64,000 bases of DNA, taken from contig NC_091111.1 in NCBI RefSeq assembly GCF_024713975.1, positions 4,959,001 through 5,023,000 on the forward strand, given 5' to 3'. The stretch comes from Paralichthys olivaceus (Eukaryota > Chordata > Actinopteri > Pleuronectiformes > Paralichthyidae). Under the pieces are notes generated by a model that saw nothing but the letters and a program-made list of their open reading frames with translations, made no database searches and was not told the DNA's origin. This document shows positions 1-13,251 of the stretch, piece by piece (within the stretch, counting starts at the first letter, position 1; the number at the start of each line of letters is the position of its first letter). The position numbers and the translations under genes are program-made.

Positions 1-479
1 GTGTAAATCTGTTGTGGGCTCTGAATTACAGTATAAACACCTATAGAGCCATACTGAGCACTTAGCTGGAGCTGGGTGCCATCAATATATCAATACAAAC
101 ATTTACATGTTATAGGTTGTTTAAGGTTCTGACCTCACAATGAACTGTTCATTTAACTGTGATTGTGATTGAGCTGTGTTTTCCTCATGTACAAGCTAAA
201 AGCTTCCTTCTCTCAGGGACATGCTGAGATTGGGCACATGCACTGAAGCAATAATTGGTGTCATTAAGACTTGAATGAATCAATCAGCCGCAGATACTGA
301 GGTCAGTGTTCCAGGCAACCACCTAAAGAAGGCACAGAAAAGAACCAGATGCTAACAGGCTGATGCTGAAACATGAGAGCTTAAACGGCTGGTATTTCTT
401 TCCTTCAATCATATCTTTTCCTCCAACTCATACCAACTTATCAATGCTAAGTGGTGGACAAACTAATGGCTGTTTTGTC

Positions 480-672
480 TGATAACATACAGTATACATT
501 AAACATCATGTGATAATAACAACCTAAAATGACAGAAACCATCTCTGAGAGAAATGTAGATGATATGTTCTTTTAATTTGAAGTTTGGTACATTTCCCAT
601 CCACTGACATGATGTTTATGACCTATACTTCAGCCAGCCACAAGGGGGCAATCGAGATGCTTTAGGTCTACC
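480..672 (-). repeat. Dispersed repeat copy A (fragment)
   Basis: In reverse complement it shares attgcccccttgtggctgg, a tgggaaatgtaccaaact-type block and agatggtttctgtcatttta with copy B at 6625-7245. It is a diverged fragment of an unclassified teleost interspersed family. Confidence 0.6.
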
Positions 673-3342
673 AATAACAAATGCCGGAATTTTTATTGTG
701 AATTAGAAATGATCAGTAACAATGAAACACATGTTCAGGGAAAACTAGTCCTGTACACTGGAATGTAAACTGTTTTATTTTGTGGCTTAAACTGGTTCTT
801 TTTCATGATTTTTCCTCAGTGGTTTATAATGGATGCTGTGACTGCTTTCACTACTTACTGAGGAAATTATTACATTTAATATTCGGCCTATTCAGCTTGA
901 GTGCACATACTTGACTAAGTCAGCGATTGAGTGTGTTTCTTGTGGTGTTTACATAGACAATGAAATGAAATACGTCAGGATCAGTCTGATTCAGCTCCGT
1001 AGATGAAATCCATAGATTTTGGGATTTTTGTAACTTCAAATATAATTGAATTTATGAATGTTCCAGTTTACTGTAAAAGAGAGGCCAGCTATGGTGAAAA
1101 AGAAGAGACAAGAGTGCGTTGTGCCAAAGAGACGCAGTTACTCCTCAGGCAAAGTCAAACTGTTGAGACGGGTCAAGGAGTTAATACCTGGGAGGAGAGG
1201 GTAGAGAAAAGCAGAAAGCTAAATGATAAGTTTCATCTTAATAAAGCTACACAAGCAGCTGCCAATCACTTCCAGCCGTCAGCTAAAAAAAAGTACAGAC
1301 GTGCTCAAAGTGGGTCACAGACTCGTCTGTTACCTGTGGGTCTCCATTTCATGAGAATAGAGCCAGCTCTATATTTGCATGCATCTCAAGGTGAGAAAAA
1401 ACACAGTAAAATTAGAACCTTGACTCTTATAAATGCACTCAGATAAGAGGGAAATGATATGAGCCTTTTAGACGTCTTGTGGGTGTTTTCGCTCTCTCGA
1501 AGTCAGATAGAAATAACACAGAGGCAGCAGAGAGTACAAACACATGACTGTTGCATGCACATTCAAAAGTGTGAAGGGTTTTCTTTTATATAATCTGTGC
1601 ACAAACAAGCATGCAGGTTTGTGCAGCTATCCTTGGATCCTTGGATTGACTTCCATTCATTGTGGACAACAAAACCTTATACCTAACCATGACCAACTCA
1701 TGCCTAAACTTCATCTGACCCCTAACCTTAACCAGGACCTCAGAAATTATGTTTTGCCTCATCAGAAGCAGGCTTTGGTCCCCACAAGGACCACTGTCCT
1801 GATAAGGTCTGTGTTCATGCTGGAAAATGTCCTAAAGAGGGAACAAAACACACAGAGAAGCGATAGAGCAGCCATAAATGCAGAATTTGTGCTTGTTTGT
1901 GCAAACTGCACCAGCTGTTGCAGATGGACACACCATTGGCAAGTGAAGATGAAGCAAACCTTCCCCCTTTTTCCCCCTCTTGTTTTTTCTGCTGTGGATT
2001 GCGTCACGAGGAGCCAAGGGTAGTCCTCAGGTCTACCTGCCAAACCCAGCAGCAAGCCACACTCTTCTTCCTGCCCTGCATGGCTGCTTTTCTGTATCTG
2101 ATCAGCATCTCTGTTGAAAAGGCAGAAAAATGGCACTGGTGGAATGTGACAGACATGACATTTTTGTTGTGCTGATAAATATCTTTCCTGTTTGCTGACT
2201 TCAGTAGCAGAACTGATAGTTTCTGATAAGAAATATTGCTTTGTATTAGTTTAGACATATTAACCTGTCATGGCAGCTTCCTCTGCCTATTCTCACCTTT
2301 AATGCCAATTTCTTATCTCCGTGAGCTTTCCACGCTCAATAGCGCCATCTGCTGTTGAGTGCTAATCGACACTCCTCTTGCAGAGTTGGTGCTGCCAGAT
2401 GGGTGTTTTGTAACCACTGATAAACCAGGTTCAGGGACAGGCCAAATTCCTCTTAAATCCCAAGCTGTCCAGGAAGCTGTGCTGATTCCTTGAAGGCGCT
2501 CACAATCATTCATATGGACGACCGGACATCTTGCAGACGGTCAAAGCAAATATCAGTAAATGTCCTTTTGGTTGGCATGTGCTGTCATTGTTTTAAGTGC
2601 CACCAGTCTCCTCACCTTCAACACTCGTAACTAGAACTCTTACACTCATCACCCCGTGGATTATGATTCTATCAAGGGGCCCCTCTTCCTGAAAACCTTT
2701 TGTCTCAATGACAGTGGTCAGGTCTGTAAGATTACTTCCTCAGGGCAGAGGCAATCATAGACCTTGGCCATAAACAAAGGTCACATGTATCGGTGGTGTC
2801 AGACAGATGGCCACCGCTTTGATCATGTCGACGGTCAGACCACGGCCTGAGCCGTTGTTTTTTTCATGTGAAGTAATCATAATTAAATCTGAAGAGAATT
2901 CCAAGAGCAGCTTTAATCCAGACAAACTCCCTGACACACTCTGTCTGTCCAAATGTTGAAACCAATGTGTTTCCACCTTTTTCGATGCCTAGATTTTTTA
3001 CATCTGGCAGTCACCTAGCATTCATAGAGCTGTAGTCACATGTGTAACTCTGGTTTTCACATCCATACTGGTGCTGAGTCAAACATAGGTCAGGTTGAGC
3101 ATCTCATGAGGACGAGTGGTGTGATCCAAGGTTTCCAAGCAGTGACAGTGACTTCACTGGAGTTTCAAGGGGTTCCTTGGTTGAGACAAAAATTGATAAC
3201 CCCTGGTCAAGAGGACAGCGATACAGGATATTCTCTGGAAAAAGGAAAATAACACGTGCTCTAATGAACACTATAGAGTAGACTCTGGATTAGTTGTGTA
3301 CTCAAAAATGTGGATGCGATGTGAAGGTAGAGTTAGTGACAC

Positions 3343-3360
3343 CTGTTACCGTGGTAACAG
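3343..3360. promoter_or_regulatory. RFX X-box-like perfect palindrome
   Basis: CTGTTACC GT GGTAACAG is a perfect 8+2+8 palindrome. Its core GTTACCGTGGTAAC fits the RFX-factor X-box (GTNRCC N0-3 RGYAAC) in both halves. RFX factors act at enhancers of ciliary and neuronal genes. Whether this site is active in the vsnl1 intron is unknown. Confidence 0.4.
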
Positions 3361-5232
3361 CTTGTGCAGTTTAATACTGTGGCAAACACTACAAGTATCT
3401 ACTTTGTGAGAAATGCAATTGAAGAGCAACTAGTGCGTCTGTTCAGTGCTGCGAAAACAAACCTCTGTTGATGCAGCAAAGAAAAATGATCAATAATAAT
3501 AATCTGGTTTCATGCTGAACATGTGTTAGTAGTTTTCCTCCACAACAGAACACGTTAAAGTCGGTTCCCTCGCTGGGAAGTACCACTCTTCACCTAAAAG
3601 CTCATTGTAGCTGCTCTGCCTTGCTCTCAAATCATTCATTTATTTATTCACAACTAATCTACAAAATGCAGAGAATGTTGCATTTTTGATTGTCTGCCAT
3701 AATTGTTGTGACACGTTGCCTTTCGAATGAAAAACTGCTGTTTGGTGATTTTAGTATGAAGGAGCAGAGCAGGAAATGTGTTAGTTATTTGTCACTCAAA
3801 ACTACTGACCCAGCTGACCCAAAAGTCACGCGGCAGAAAGTATTCATGGGAAGCGGGAGCAAAACTCAGCGAGTTGGGTTGTAAACAAATTGCAGGAGCT
3901 GACACGGCTAGTAAGCAACAATCTGTACAGTGGTTAATTAGACAATTTACTCTCATGGGGGTTGTCACTGTCCTTCATCTTTCCTGCTACTTGTTCTTGT
4001 ATCATTACCAGCTGTGACAGTGTGGCTGTTATTGTTTTCACCTTGTGCATGTATTTGTGCACGTTTGTGTGTGTGTCCATACCCTCCCTACGGCAAAAGA
4101 TACAATCACAAAACTGGTACCAAGCGTTGGCTGGAAAGTCAGCATGTTGACAGGCCTGGTGGCTGGTGTGATCCCACTGTAAGAGGTCAATCACACCCCA
4201 TCTCTCAACACAACTGGACACTCAAGAACCTTGTGATTTTCGGTGTCAGAATTTAATTAAATTTGTGAGTCAATTCATGGCCAGAAGCAAATTTGACACG
4301 CCCTATTCTTCATAGAAATGAAGGGGAAGAACATTTCAGTGAAACTTCCTGAAGGTGCTGGTTCTGGTGGTTTAAAGATAACAGGCTCACAGATCTCCTG
4401 GCTGGTGTGCACATTTAAACACATGGATTCAAGCCATTTAACCATTGAATGAGGCTTCAGTTAGTAACTAAATGGAGGAATGGATGGATGCATAATTTTT
4501 CTGGATAATAAGCCACATTTTTTTCACTATCATGGATTCCATTCCTAAACAAAATGATAAATTAAATTAAATTTACATAAAGTTACTTAAATAAGTTATG
4601 CATACACTAAGTCAACAAAGCATCTGAAGTCTTCATCAGGAACCCATTAGGAAATTGTGAACATCAAAAACGTAAAGTGAGGATGCTTAATAGATGGACG
4701 TAATACAAATGACAGAAAATAAATTCTCAAACAACTGGCACAATAAACTGAGACAAACTTACTGTTGCATGGCCACATGGTCTCAAACAGAGCGATTCAG
4801 CTGGACACACCCAGACCTTAAATAACCTCACCTTCAAAACTCCTCCCCTGTGCGCAGACAGGTAAATCCCTCCCCCAACCCCGACCTCACAGAATGGGCA
4901 TTGATCCTTGTTGAGATTCTTCAATAGACCACATAGAGAGGCAGGTTAAAGATTTAAAAACTCTGAAAGGCTACCTCATAAGAAGAACAGGTGAACAGTA
5001 GTACAAACATAGGGTCTGATTTCATCTACGAAAAACTTCTCACACACTCAAGTCAGGGTGGTTATTAATAATATTTTATAATATAAGAAGATGACGTGTT
5101 TGTGTCAGTATTTATTGTTGCAAAAATAATTACCACCAATTTGTTTAGTTTTGGTGATAGTGAAATCACAGCAGGTTAGGGTGGATTAGAAAGAGGAAAA
5201 AATAATAAATGCATTTTTCAGAGCACAGTGGA

Positions 5233-5233
<1 letters not shown>

Positions 5234-5313
<80 letters not shown>
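5234..5313. repeat. (TG)40 microsatellite
   Basis: Eighty uninterrupted bases of TG/GT, followed by irregular gcgttcttgtgcg pieces. The ORFs translated from it are Val-Cys or Thr-His repeats, not genes. Confidence 0.98.
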
Positions 5314-5314
<1 letters not shown>

Positions 5315-6624
5315 ACGTTCTTGTGCGCGTTCTTGTGCGTTTGCGTTGCGTTTGCGTGTGCAGACCCTGGAGGCTTGGTAGAAGTAGCAGCTAAAGCAGT
5401 GCACTGGCTGAGTCTCTGTAGCAGCCTGGCATGTCACTGAGGGTTTATGTAACAGCACACCCAGGCTCCGTCTCTCCAACACAGACACACACACACAAAC
5501 ACGCTCAGTAAATACCCTGGCGGTGGATTATGCATGTATTCCTCTCTCTCCCCCTCTCAAACCCACTGAATTCTGCTCGGTGAAATCTTAGCGGTGCTTT
5601 GATGAAGCTATGTAAACAACCATATGCAAAGACAGCCAGTCCTGTCAAGCCAAGGTCCTGCGAGTGTGTTTCTCCAAATAGGCATGACTGCATCTGACAA
5701 TGTTAGCAAAGAGATGCATGAAACATAAGGCATTATTTACACAGCCCTCTGGTGCCACAGTGGAGCAACAGAAACCATACGAATCGTGTCAAAGCCAAAG
5801 CTTTTTCGCGTATATCGCTAACAGGAAAAAACAGAAATCGAGTGCTTTGAAGGGCAAATTACAGTCTGAGACTGACCTCTAAACCCGTGCTTGTATACTG
5901 GGAGATGAATAGCCATGGGCAAAGCTGCTACATATTGATAACAACAGAGGCGGTGCAGAGTATCTGTAGGACCCTGAAGCGAGGAGATATGACCTTGTGG
6001 GCTTCAGGAAAGCGGAGAGGAAAGATAGGACCATAAATTCTTATGAGACGTTCAATTCAGATCTACTCTATTTAACTCAGCTATATTCTGTACTCTGATG
6101 TTCCTGTCTTGGTGGCCACTTAGCAGTTCACAGCAAAGGATTACTTTTTTGTGGCACTAGACCTGCAGATTATTATAACATTTATTCATTGGGCAAAACC
6201 ATATGAAACAATCTACTTTGCTCAGGGAGAGGGAACCCGAGAACAAATGAGTTCTGAGGCTCCCAGTGTGTATCGTGTGTTTGTGTGCCTATGTGTGTGT
6301 CATGTTTATAGCTTGAGACTCTGGAAGCAGGAGGTGCATATGACAGAGTGGGGCGTCGTTATGGCATTGGTTCAGAGAAGGTTTTATGAGACATTGAATG
6401 CATGAAGTGTCATCTTCTGGGAGATAGTGTGGACAGGGAAAGCTTTGTTTTAGCAGGTCTGCAGCTCATCAGCTTTCCTGTCTCCTGGCTTTGTCGAGCT
6501 TGATTGACGACACGTAAAATACACAGAGGATAGCATTCAATCATAGGTTTAGTATTTCATGTTTTATACAATCTATAGATTGTGGATTGTAGATTGTCAA
6601 CATGACTGCTCCTCAAAAAGGAAG

Positions 6625-7245
6625 ACAAAATAACCGTGATCGCCACCTGGTGGCTCTCTGCAATAAAGGGTAGAAGCTTTCCTCCTCCATGTTTCTGGAT
6701 CAGACATGGACCAAACTAAAAGGTCGAAGTTCACATCAAATAAAGATGGTTTCTGTCATTTTAGTTATTTCTTATCACACTGATGTATGTCTGATTGTTC
6801 CTTTTTTCCAGTGAGTTAATTAGTTATTTGTCTTCATAAAAACAGGATAAAACTTGATTGACAGGCTTCATTATTGGATAGTTGGAGAAAATGGAGACGC
6901 AATGTCCACCTTTACATACAGTGTGTGGTCTGTTAAAAAACAGATTGGCTGCTTATTATTTAAAAATATGATGTCTTCCTTCTTCTAGTAGATAGAGAAG
7001 CTCACTTCAATGTGTGACTGACAGCTCAAACTGTCCCATGGGTGCAGAATGCAGGAGTAGGTGGACTTGCTAGCTCTCAGTCAGACTCCCCCCCACTCCT
7101 CCAAATATGGTTACTTAGGGGTTCAAAAAAACAATATGGTGCTGACCAAAACACCAAACTGGAGGCTGCAAAATGGCAGCTCACAAACCAATGGGTGACC
7201 TCAAGGGGGGTTGCCACTGGCTTAAATGTTATGGATTACCACTTT
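6625..7245 (+). repeat. Dispersed repeat copy B (long copy)
   Basis: Starts with gtgatcgccacctggtggct and passes through agatggtttctgtcatttta, ttcataaaaacaggataaaa and caaatatggttacttaggg to accaatgggtgacctca. I recall this order from a teleost repeat that is common but whose class I cannot name. Copy A at 480-672 is an inverted fragment of the same family, about 6 kb away. Confidence 0.6.
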
Positions 7246-10200
7246 ATTAATGTAATATTCCAATGTAATGCTTTCTGATTGATAAAGAACAGTTATGTAA
7301 TTAAGATTTTATCTTGAAAAATGCCGTCTTCACCTTGCACACAGAAAATCTTGAAAACTCTTGACTCATGGTCCATATTTTGCGGACTTCCTCCACAGAC
7401 AGATTTTGCTATCGTGTGTATAGTTGAATTCTTCAAATGGCTGGAAGCATAGAAATAAGCTTGTTTGTGGACTTCAGGTGTTTTAGCTGCTGATCAAATC
7501 GTTAAATCTGTACGTAAACCACTCGGCTCTGCGAAGTAGAGACAATAACACTTAAGAAAGGAAACAATGAGTTAATTAAATGATTAAGTGAACTATCAGA
7601 TAAACTAAATGTAAAAAGTAATTACTAGTTAATGGTCCAAAGTGGTTAAAAAACTAATTTACACTTACTTACATTTACTTCTTTCTATAATGTATATTGT
7701 GGGTCCTCAGATAACAGTAATCCATTTAGATGCAGCTCCCACACTACAGAATGTGCATAAAGTAAATAAATCTTTATTGCATTTAAATCCTAACCCTTGC
7801 GAGCTCGTCACTGGACGCTTTTTAAGCTGCAAGATGTCTGTACAGCTTAACTGTTATCTGAGGAACTGGCAGCACACGCCGGCCAACTACACACAAATCT
7901 TGACCCGACGCTGCCGTTACCCAACTCCAAAGTTATTCTCAGTCGTTTGTCGCTTGTACCCGACGCTTGGTGCCGTGTCACAGTGTTTTTAGCAGTAATA
8001 TTCATCCACTCTATGATCTCGCAGTCAGCCACTGTTCAGTTAAGTGTGAAATGGCCTTCATTAAAGTGTGACTCGTTAAGCGTGTCTTTCTATTTCACAC
8101 TATTTCTCACATTATTCCCACTCCCTCTCTTGCTCTCTTTCTTTTCCGGTTTTTCTGTCCTCTTTTTTCTCCCTCCCCTCTCTCTGGCTCCCCCTCTTCC
8201 AGTTCGTGGATCAGTACCAGGTGCCAGCTTGCAGGCCGATTATGAAAGCTTTAATGTTCCATTTACGGCAGCATGTTTTTCGGGTTGTGTGTGGATGTTG
8301 GGGATACTGACACACACACAAATACACACATGAACACAGCAACATTAGCTTTTATTCTGCCAGCTGTGCCCGTCCGCCTGGCTCTACCATGAGTGGCCCA
8401 GAAACGATCTGGCGCTGATCCTGTTCTTTGATGGCCGACTCCAAACAGCCATATCAAACAGCCGTAACAGCAAACAGGAGCCAAATCAGAGGAGGGATAA
8501 GACTTGATGGAAATGTTAACGACCTAATATCTGTAGCTGTGAAGGAGAGGAAACAGAAGCTTCATGTCCTGCCTAGGTCATATTAGTGGTTGAATGGTAA
8601 TCGTGTGCCATCTAGTGAAAGTTTTGTTATTCCTCCTCTGTGGTTGATGCTTGTTTCCATCTAATTCTGTGACATCTGACGATGCGTTTCCGTGTGACAG
8701 ATGGGAGAGATGAAGCAACGAAACTCAGATGGGGAAATTTCACAGTCTCATCACCCTGCCCTACTTTCTTTCTTGCTCTCTTTCGTTCTTCTCTCTGTTT
8801 TTACATAACAGTGTTTCACAACTTGCCAGATTGTCAAACAGTGGCTTTCTCTCTAGCCCTCCCTCTCTTCCCTTAAACATCTCACCCACATTGCTTCCCT
8901 GACACTTTCCCTTCTTCCTCCCACCCCTCAACTCTTCCTTCCCACGCTGTCTCGTCCCTCCTCGTGCCTCTTCCTTTTCCCCCCGGCCCAGGCAGATGAG
9001 CTGAGGCAGGGCCATACGGGGGCACGAGCCAGCGCTCACGGGAAGGAATCCACATTAGATTCGTGCAGAAAGCACCAAGGCGGCATCCTGTTCATCCGGG
9101 CAGATTCGCACCAGCTCCCCTGTCCCAAGGGGGGTTCTCTCCTCAAATTAGTTTGGCATCTCCAGAGCAGAAGGGTAGATCAGGACTGGCATTGGGAGGA
9201 ACTGTGCTCCATTGCTGTCATGCTCCCCATTAAACTTTGTCATTTGTATTTTGGTCAGCTTTTCCTTCCTGTTTTCATTTGTCTTCCTCCTAATCTGTTC
9301 ACATCCCTCCATTCCCAATAGGATTCACGGTCTTGACTTCCCCTTTTCGTGACTTAAGACTCGTGCACTTTTAGGAGAAGCTGGGGCAGCAGAGAGCCTG
9401 TCTGATCTGCACATGGGCGAGAACCAGATGTAACAGCCTTGTAGCCTAAAACAAAACTACACGTGCCTCTGATTGCGTAGTGTTTGGGAGTGTGGCAGAT
9501 GCTTTAAAAGTGTTGGCCTCGTTTTAAGATTAAGTTGCTATCATTTACATTTTCTAATAATATTGGTTCAAATGACTTTTGAGTAATGTATAAGTGGTTT
9601 CTCTTAGTGATGAACCCACAGATCACCTGACTCTGCAGCCTCCCTCAGCTTTACAGAGGTTTTCAGTGTCTTAAAGTTCATTGTTTTGGTTTAAAGGACC
9701 ACAATCCTCATTTCTGATTTACACTCATCATCATTTATAAACACAACGGACAGTGAAAAGGCTCCACCTACCCAGCGTCTAACAGCAACGTTAGCAATTA
9801 GCTGGTAAACATAATATATAGTTGTTTCCCTGTGGAGTTGGTGGAAACCAAAGTAGAGCTAAAAGCAGAGAGAATATTGGAGCTAAGCAGCATTCAGAAA
9901 CTGCTCTTGGGAAAAGCTCCTGAAATTATCCACAGAGGCTGTACGTGAGATAACAAATCAGTTGCTGCAGACACTTTCTAGAGTTTCCCCTGCCAGGCCG
10001 TTGGTAAAAACCCTCTGGAGTCTCCTGAGGATTCACCAAGAGCGAGTGGGCACGTTGAATACAAATATCTCAGGATGAAAGAGACGTGCCATGTTGAAGA
10101 CAAAGATGAAGATGTGAAGTTATTTACACAATGTGATTCGAGAGGATTTGGTGTTAAGGGTATTGTGCTGTAAATAAAGAAAACATGATCTACACCCCAG

Positions 10201-11689
10201 AATTCATGCATTACATCATGCTCCACCCCTCAACTGAACGTTCCAGATTTCTCTGTTGTGAACGCATCTGACCAGAGAATCTCCTGCTGCGTTCTTTATG
10301 TGAAAGGCAAACTCGGTAGTTAATGTCTGAAAACAGCTTTAGATTCTTAAGATGGTCTTTGTTTGTTGTCAAGTTAGCCAAAGCGAATTAGCAGCGTTAG
10401 TCACTTGATTGAAACGTGATTCAATTCTGAAGAACCGTTCATGTTGAAGAACTGTTCATCATAAAGATTGAGCAGATTGGATAAGTTGTACGTTTTGGAA
10501 TACCTGAAACCCTTTTTTTGTGGAGTACTTGATGCGGCCCAGACGCTACCTCCAGGTAAATTGAGTTTGATACCCCTGAGGTAAAACATCACAAAGAAAG
10601 AAATTGCAGGAACTGGTCAAGCCAAGCACAATGTTAGATCAAAAGTTGGTCACCAGGAATCAATAACCACACTTAAACCTTTAAGGGCCTTACTTATAAA
10701 AGCTGACCTCCCTTTGAAAATGCGGTCACCCTCGGCTGCTTCTCTGTCTTTTACTTCTGCAAATGTCACCACGAGCAGGATCACTTGACATTTGACGGCT
10801 GATTAAATATTAAAATGAAGAAGCAGCTCTATGGCCTCTGAGTTGATTCTCTTTGTTTTAGCAAAGTCACGCTGGTAGTGTTCACTGAACATGAGCAAAC
10901 AAAGCCAAATAGGTAACATGAATTTCGAGAGCATCTGGTTTGTTTTTTGTGGATCAGCAACAAAACTGCTTAAAATAAACTACAAGATGTCCCTTCAAAT
11001 AATAACAGAGGAGAATATCAGTTCCTGTTTGCTCCATTTCCTTGATGAAGTTCAGCTTAGATTTCCCATCGGCTCTGAGAGTTTTTTTATCAGGGAGGTC
11101 AAGTGAAAGGTCACATTTAATGAATCACTCGGCTTCTCGCAGCCGCCCACAGGGTTCATCATCTACAGTGGATGATGAGCCGAGCTGGGGCTCAGCGTCA
11201 TCCACAGAGTTGCTGCGTTAACCTCTGACCTTCTGTGCATGTGGCGCTGGGATGTATGCAGCAGAGCTTTAAGTTTGAAGTACTAAGCTCATCCATAGCA
11301 GTGATTGAGTCATGTACAGTCGACTTGTGGACAGAAACAGATCAAAATCAAAATGTTCAAGTCACTTTAGACAAATCTGATTTTTTAACCTGATGATGGC
11401 ACGAGATAAAATTCAGTTATCACAATTCTTGAAAGTGAAATTTGACGAGTTGAATTAAATTTGAACTCAGTGAAAATATGTCCTGAAAAGATCCAGTCAA
11501 ACCCAAAGTGGTAAACAAAGAACATTTCGGGGTTGTGCAGAAACACAGCAGACCATTGTTCAGGGAAGTTGTGTGAGAGAGAGATGCTGCCTGTGTCTGG
11601 AGGATTCATATTTAAGTCACATGTGTCAGGACACATTCAGTGTGTGAAAGTTTGTCCACCAGCTGCGGGGGCTGCTTTGTGTCGGCGAC

Positions 11690-11762
11690 CCTGACCTTCC
11701 TGTGTAAGGGCCTCGGGGAAAACACAGCTTCCCTTCAGGGATCAATAAAGAGCACAGTGTAA
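11690..11762 (+). repeat. Possible LINE tail remnant
   Basis: cttcccttcagggatcaataaagagc resembles the GGGATCAATAAAG end of a common fish LINE but lacks a clear terminal microsatellite. Confidence 0.35.
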
Positions 11763-12189
11763 TTGTTGTTGCCTGTTTTAGAATTTCATAAGCATCTCTG
11801 AGGAGAGGCTGCAGAGGGTTGGAAGTGACAGGTTATCCCAGGGTTACCAACCATGAGTCAAATTTGCAAGACGTTTTGTTTTAAGCCACCCGACATTATG
11901 GATGGTAACGTAAGCACTCACAAGCACTGGAGGAGGAGGAAATTAAAGTTAATTACTGCAGGTAATGGACGTCCATCTGCATTTTCAATGTTGATCTGTC
12001 CTTATTGTGTCTTCATCACTGTATTGCAAACTGCCACATGATCTTGCAAAATCTGATAATGGCTGCACTCAGCTGATCACAGGTTGCATGATGGTTTTAG
12101 TGCTTAAATGCAAATAAGGTTTGTTTTGGCACTAAGTGCTCACACAATATTGATATTCCATTTGTGTGTTTCTATGTCTCCACCTCAGC

Positions 12190-12345
12190 AACAACCAGAG
12201 GCCAGAGGCATTATGTTTTCTGGTTGTCAGACTGTCCTTCCATTCATCCGTCTGTCTGTCCCATTCTTGTAACCATGATATCTCAAGAACACCTTCAAAT
12301 TTGATACAAATGTTCAGTTGGACTCAAGGATGAACAAATTGGAAG
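12190..12345 (+). repeat. Dispersed repeat remnant next to the vsnl1 exon
   Basis: ccagaggcattatgttttct, then ccgtctgtctgtcccattct, then atgatatctcaagaacacct and ttggactcaaggatgaac appear in the order of a very abundant teleost repeat. It ends about 90 bases before the exon acceptor at 12436. Confidence 0.6.
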
Positions 12346-12436
12346 AAAGTGAAATTTTTACATGAATTTGTATGTGTACAAAAGAGATTGTGTGATCTAA
12401 ACTATACTTCCCTCCTATTTTTTTTTATCATTCCAG

Positions 12437-13209
12437 TTCTTCCCTTACGGTGATGCATCTAAGTTCGCCCAGCACGCCTTCAGGACCTTCGACAAGAATG
12501 GCGACGGCACCATCGACTTCAGAGAGTTCATCTGTGCGTTGTCCATCACATCGCGAGGCAGCTTCGAGCAGAAACTCAACTGGGCCTTCAACATGTACGA
12601 CCTGGACGGAGACGGCAAGATCACACGCGTGGAGATGCTGGAGATCATCGAGGTAAAACGGCAAAAAATACGGCACTAAATAAGCTGTACCAAAAAAACT
12701 GTATTGATTTCACATACACACTCTATTTTATGTCTCTGTGAGGGAGAGCATTAAATTGGATTCATGAGTTTTTTAATGTTTTCAGTTTGTAGTAAAAATC
12801 CATATACTTCAGTGAAAAGCACCAATTATTTATTGTGTTAATATTTCAAGAATGAATTGGTGACAATTACACATTCATTGACCATAGTTCTAACATTTAT
12901 ATCATGCAGTATTTTCAGTACACCCCGCTGAGTCACAAAGATACAGCGCTTTTTTTGTTGTTTTTAGTTAAAGGTTATACAGCAGAAGTCTGAGCCTGCA
13001 GGGCCTGACAGGATACTAATTATTCATAAGCACAAATTATATTAAACAAGAGGCAGAGGTGCATGATTAGAACTGACTATTCCTGAACGATCATGTTGCT
13101 CGGGGTAACTCAGAAACCTGCTCTCTGTTCCTGACTGTGTGGGTTCATCCCAGTTCCCTACATTCCTCATGATCTGGATCCAGGTCAGACAGATTTTGTC
13201 ATGTAAGTG

Positions 13210-13251
<42 letters not shown>

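Larger units (their letters stand above)
1..12436 (+). other. vsnl1: Large intron of vsnl1, non-coding
   Basis: No coding exon of a recognisable family was found here on either strand. The first vsnl1 exon in the window starts at residue 55 of the usual 191-residue protein, so this stretch is most simply the intron before it, with the N-terminal coding exon lying left of the window. I looked for the expected start (MGKQNSKL) and for the Trp-Tyr-Lys motif and did not see them. The short ORFs here show no family resemblance. Within it lie a (TG)40 run, several degraded dispersed repeats (480-672, 6625-7245, 11690-11762, 12190-12345) and a perfect RFX-type palindrome at 3343-3360, each listed separately. 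The rest appears to be ordinary AT-rich intron. Confidence 0.7.

Noticed and set aside
1003-2258. ORFs of 147, 159 and 124 codons in the vsnl1 intron
   Set aside because: No recognisable domain, overlapping on both strands, and no splice or promoter context that supports a gene.
5186-5494. ORFs with Thr-His or Val-Cys repeats
   Set aside because: Translations of the (TG)n microsatellite.
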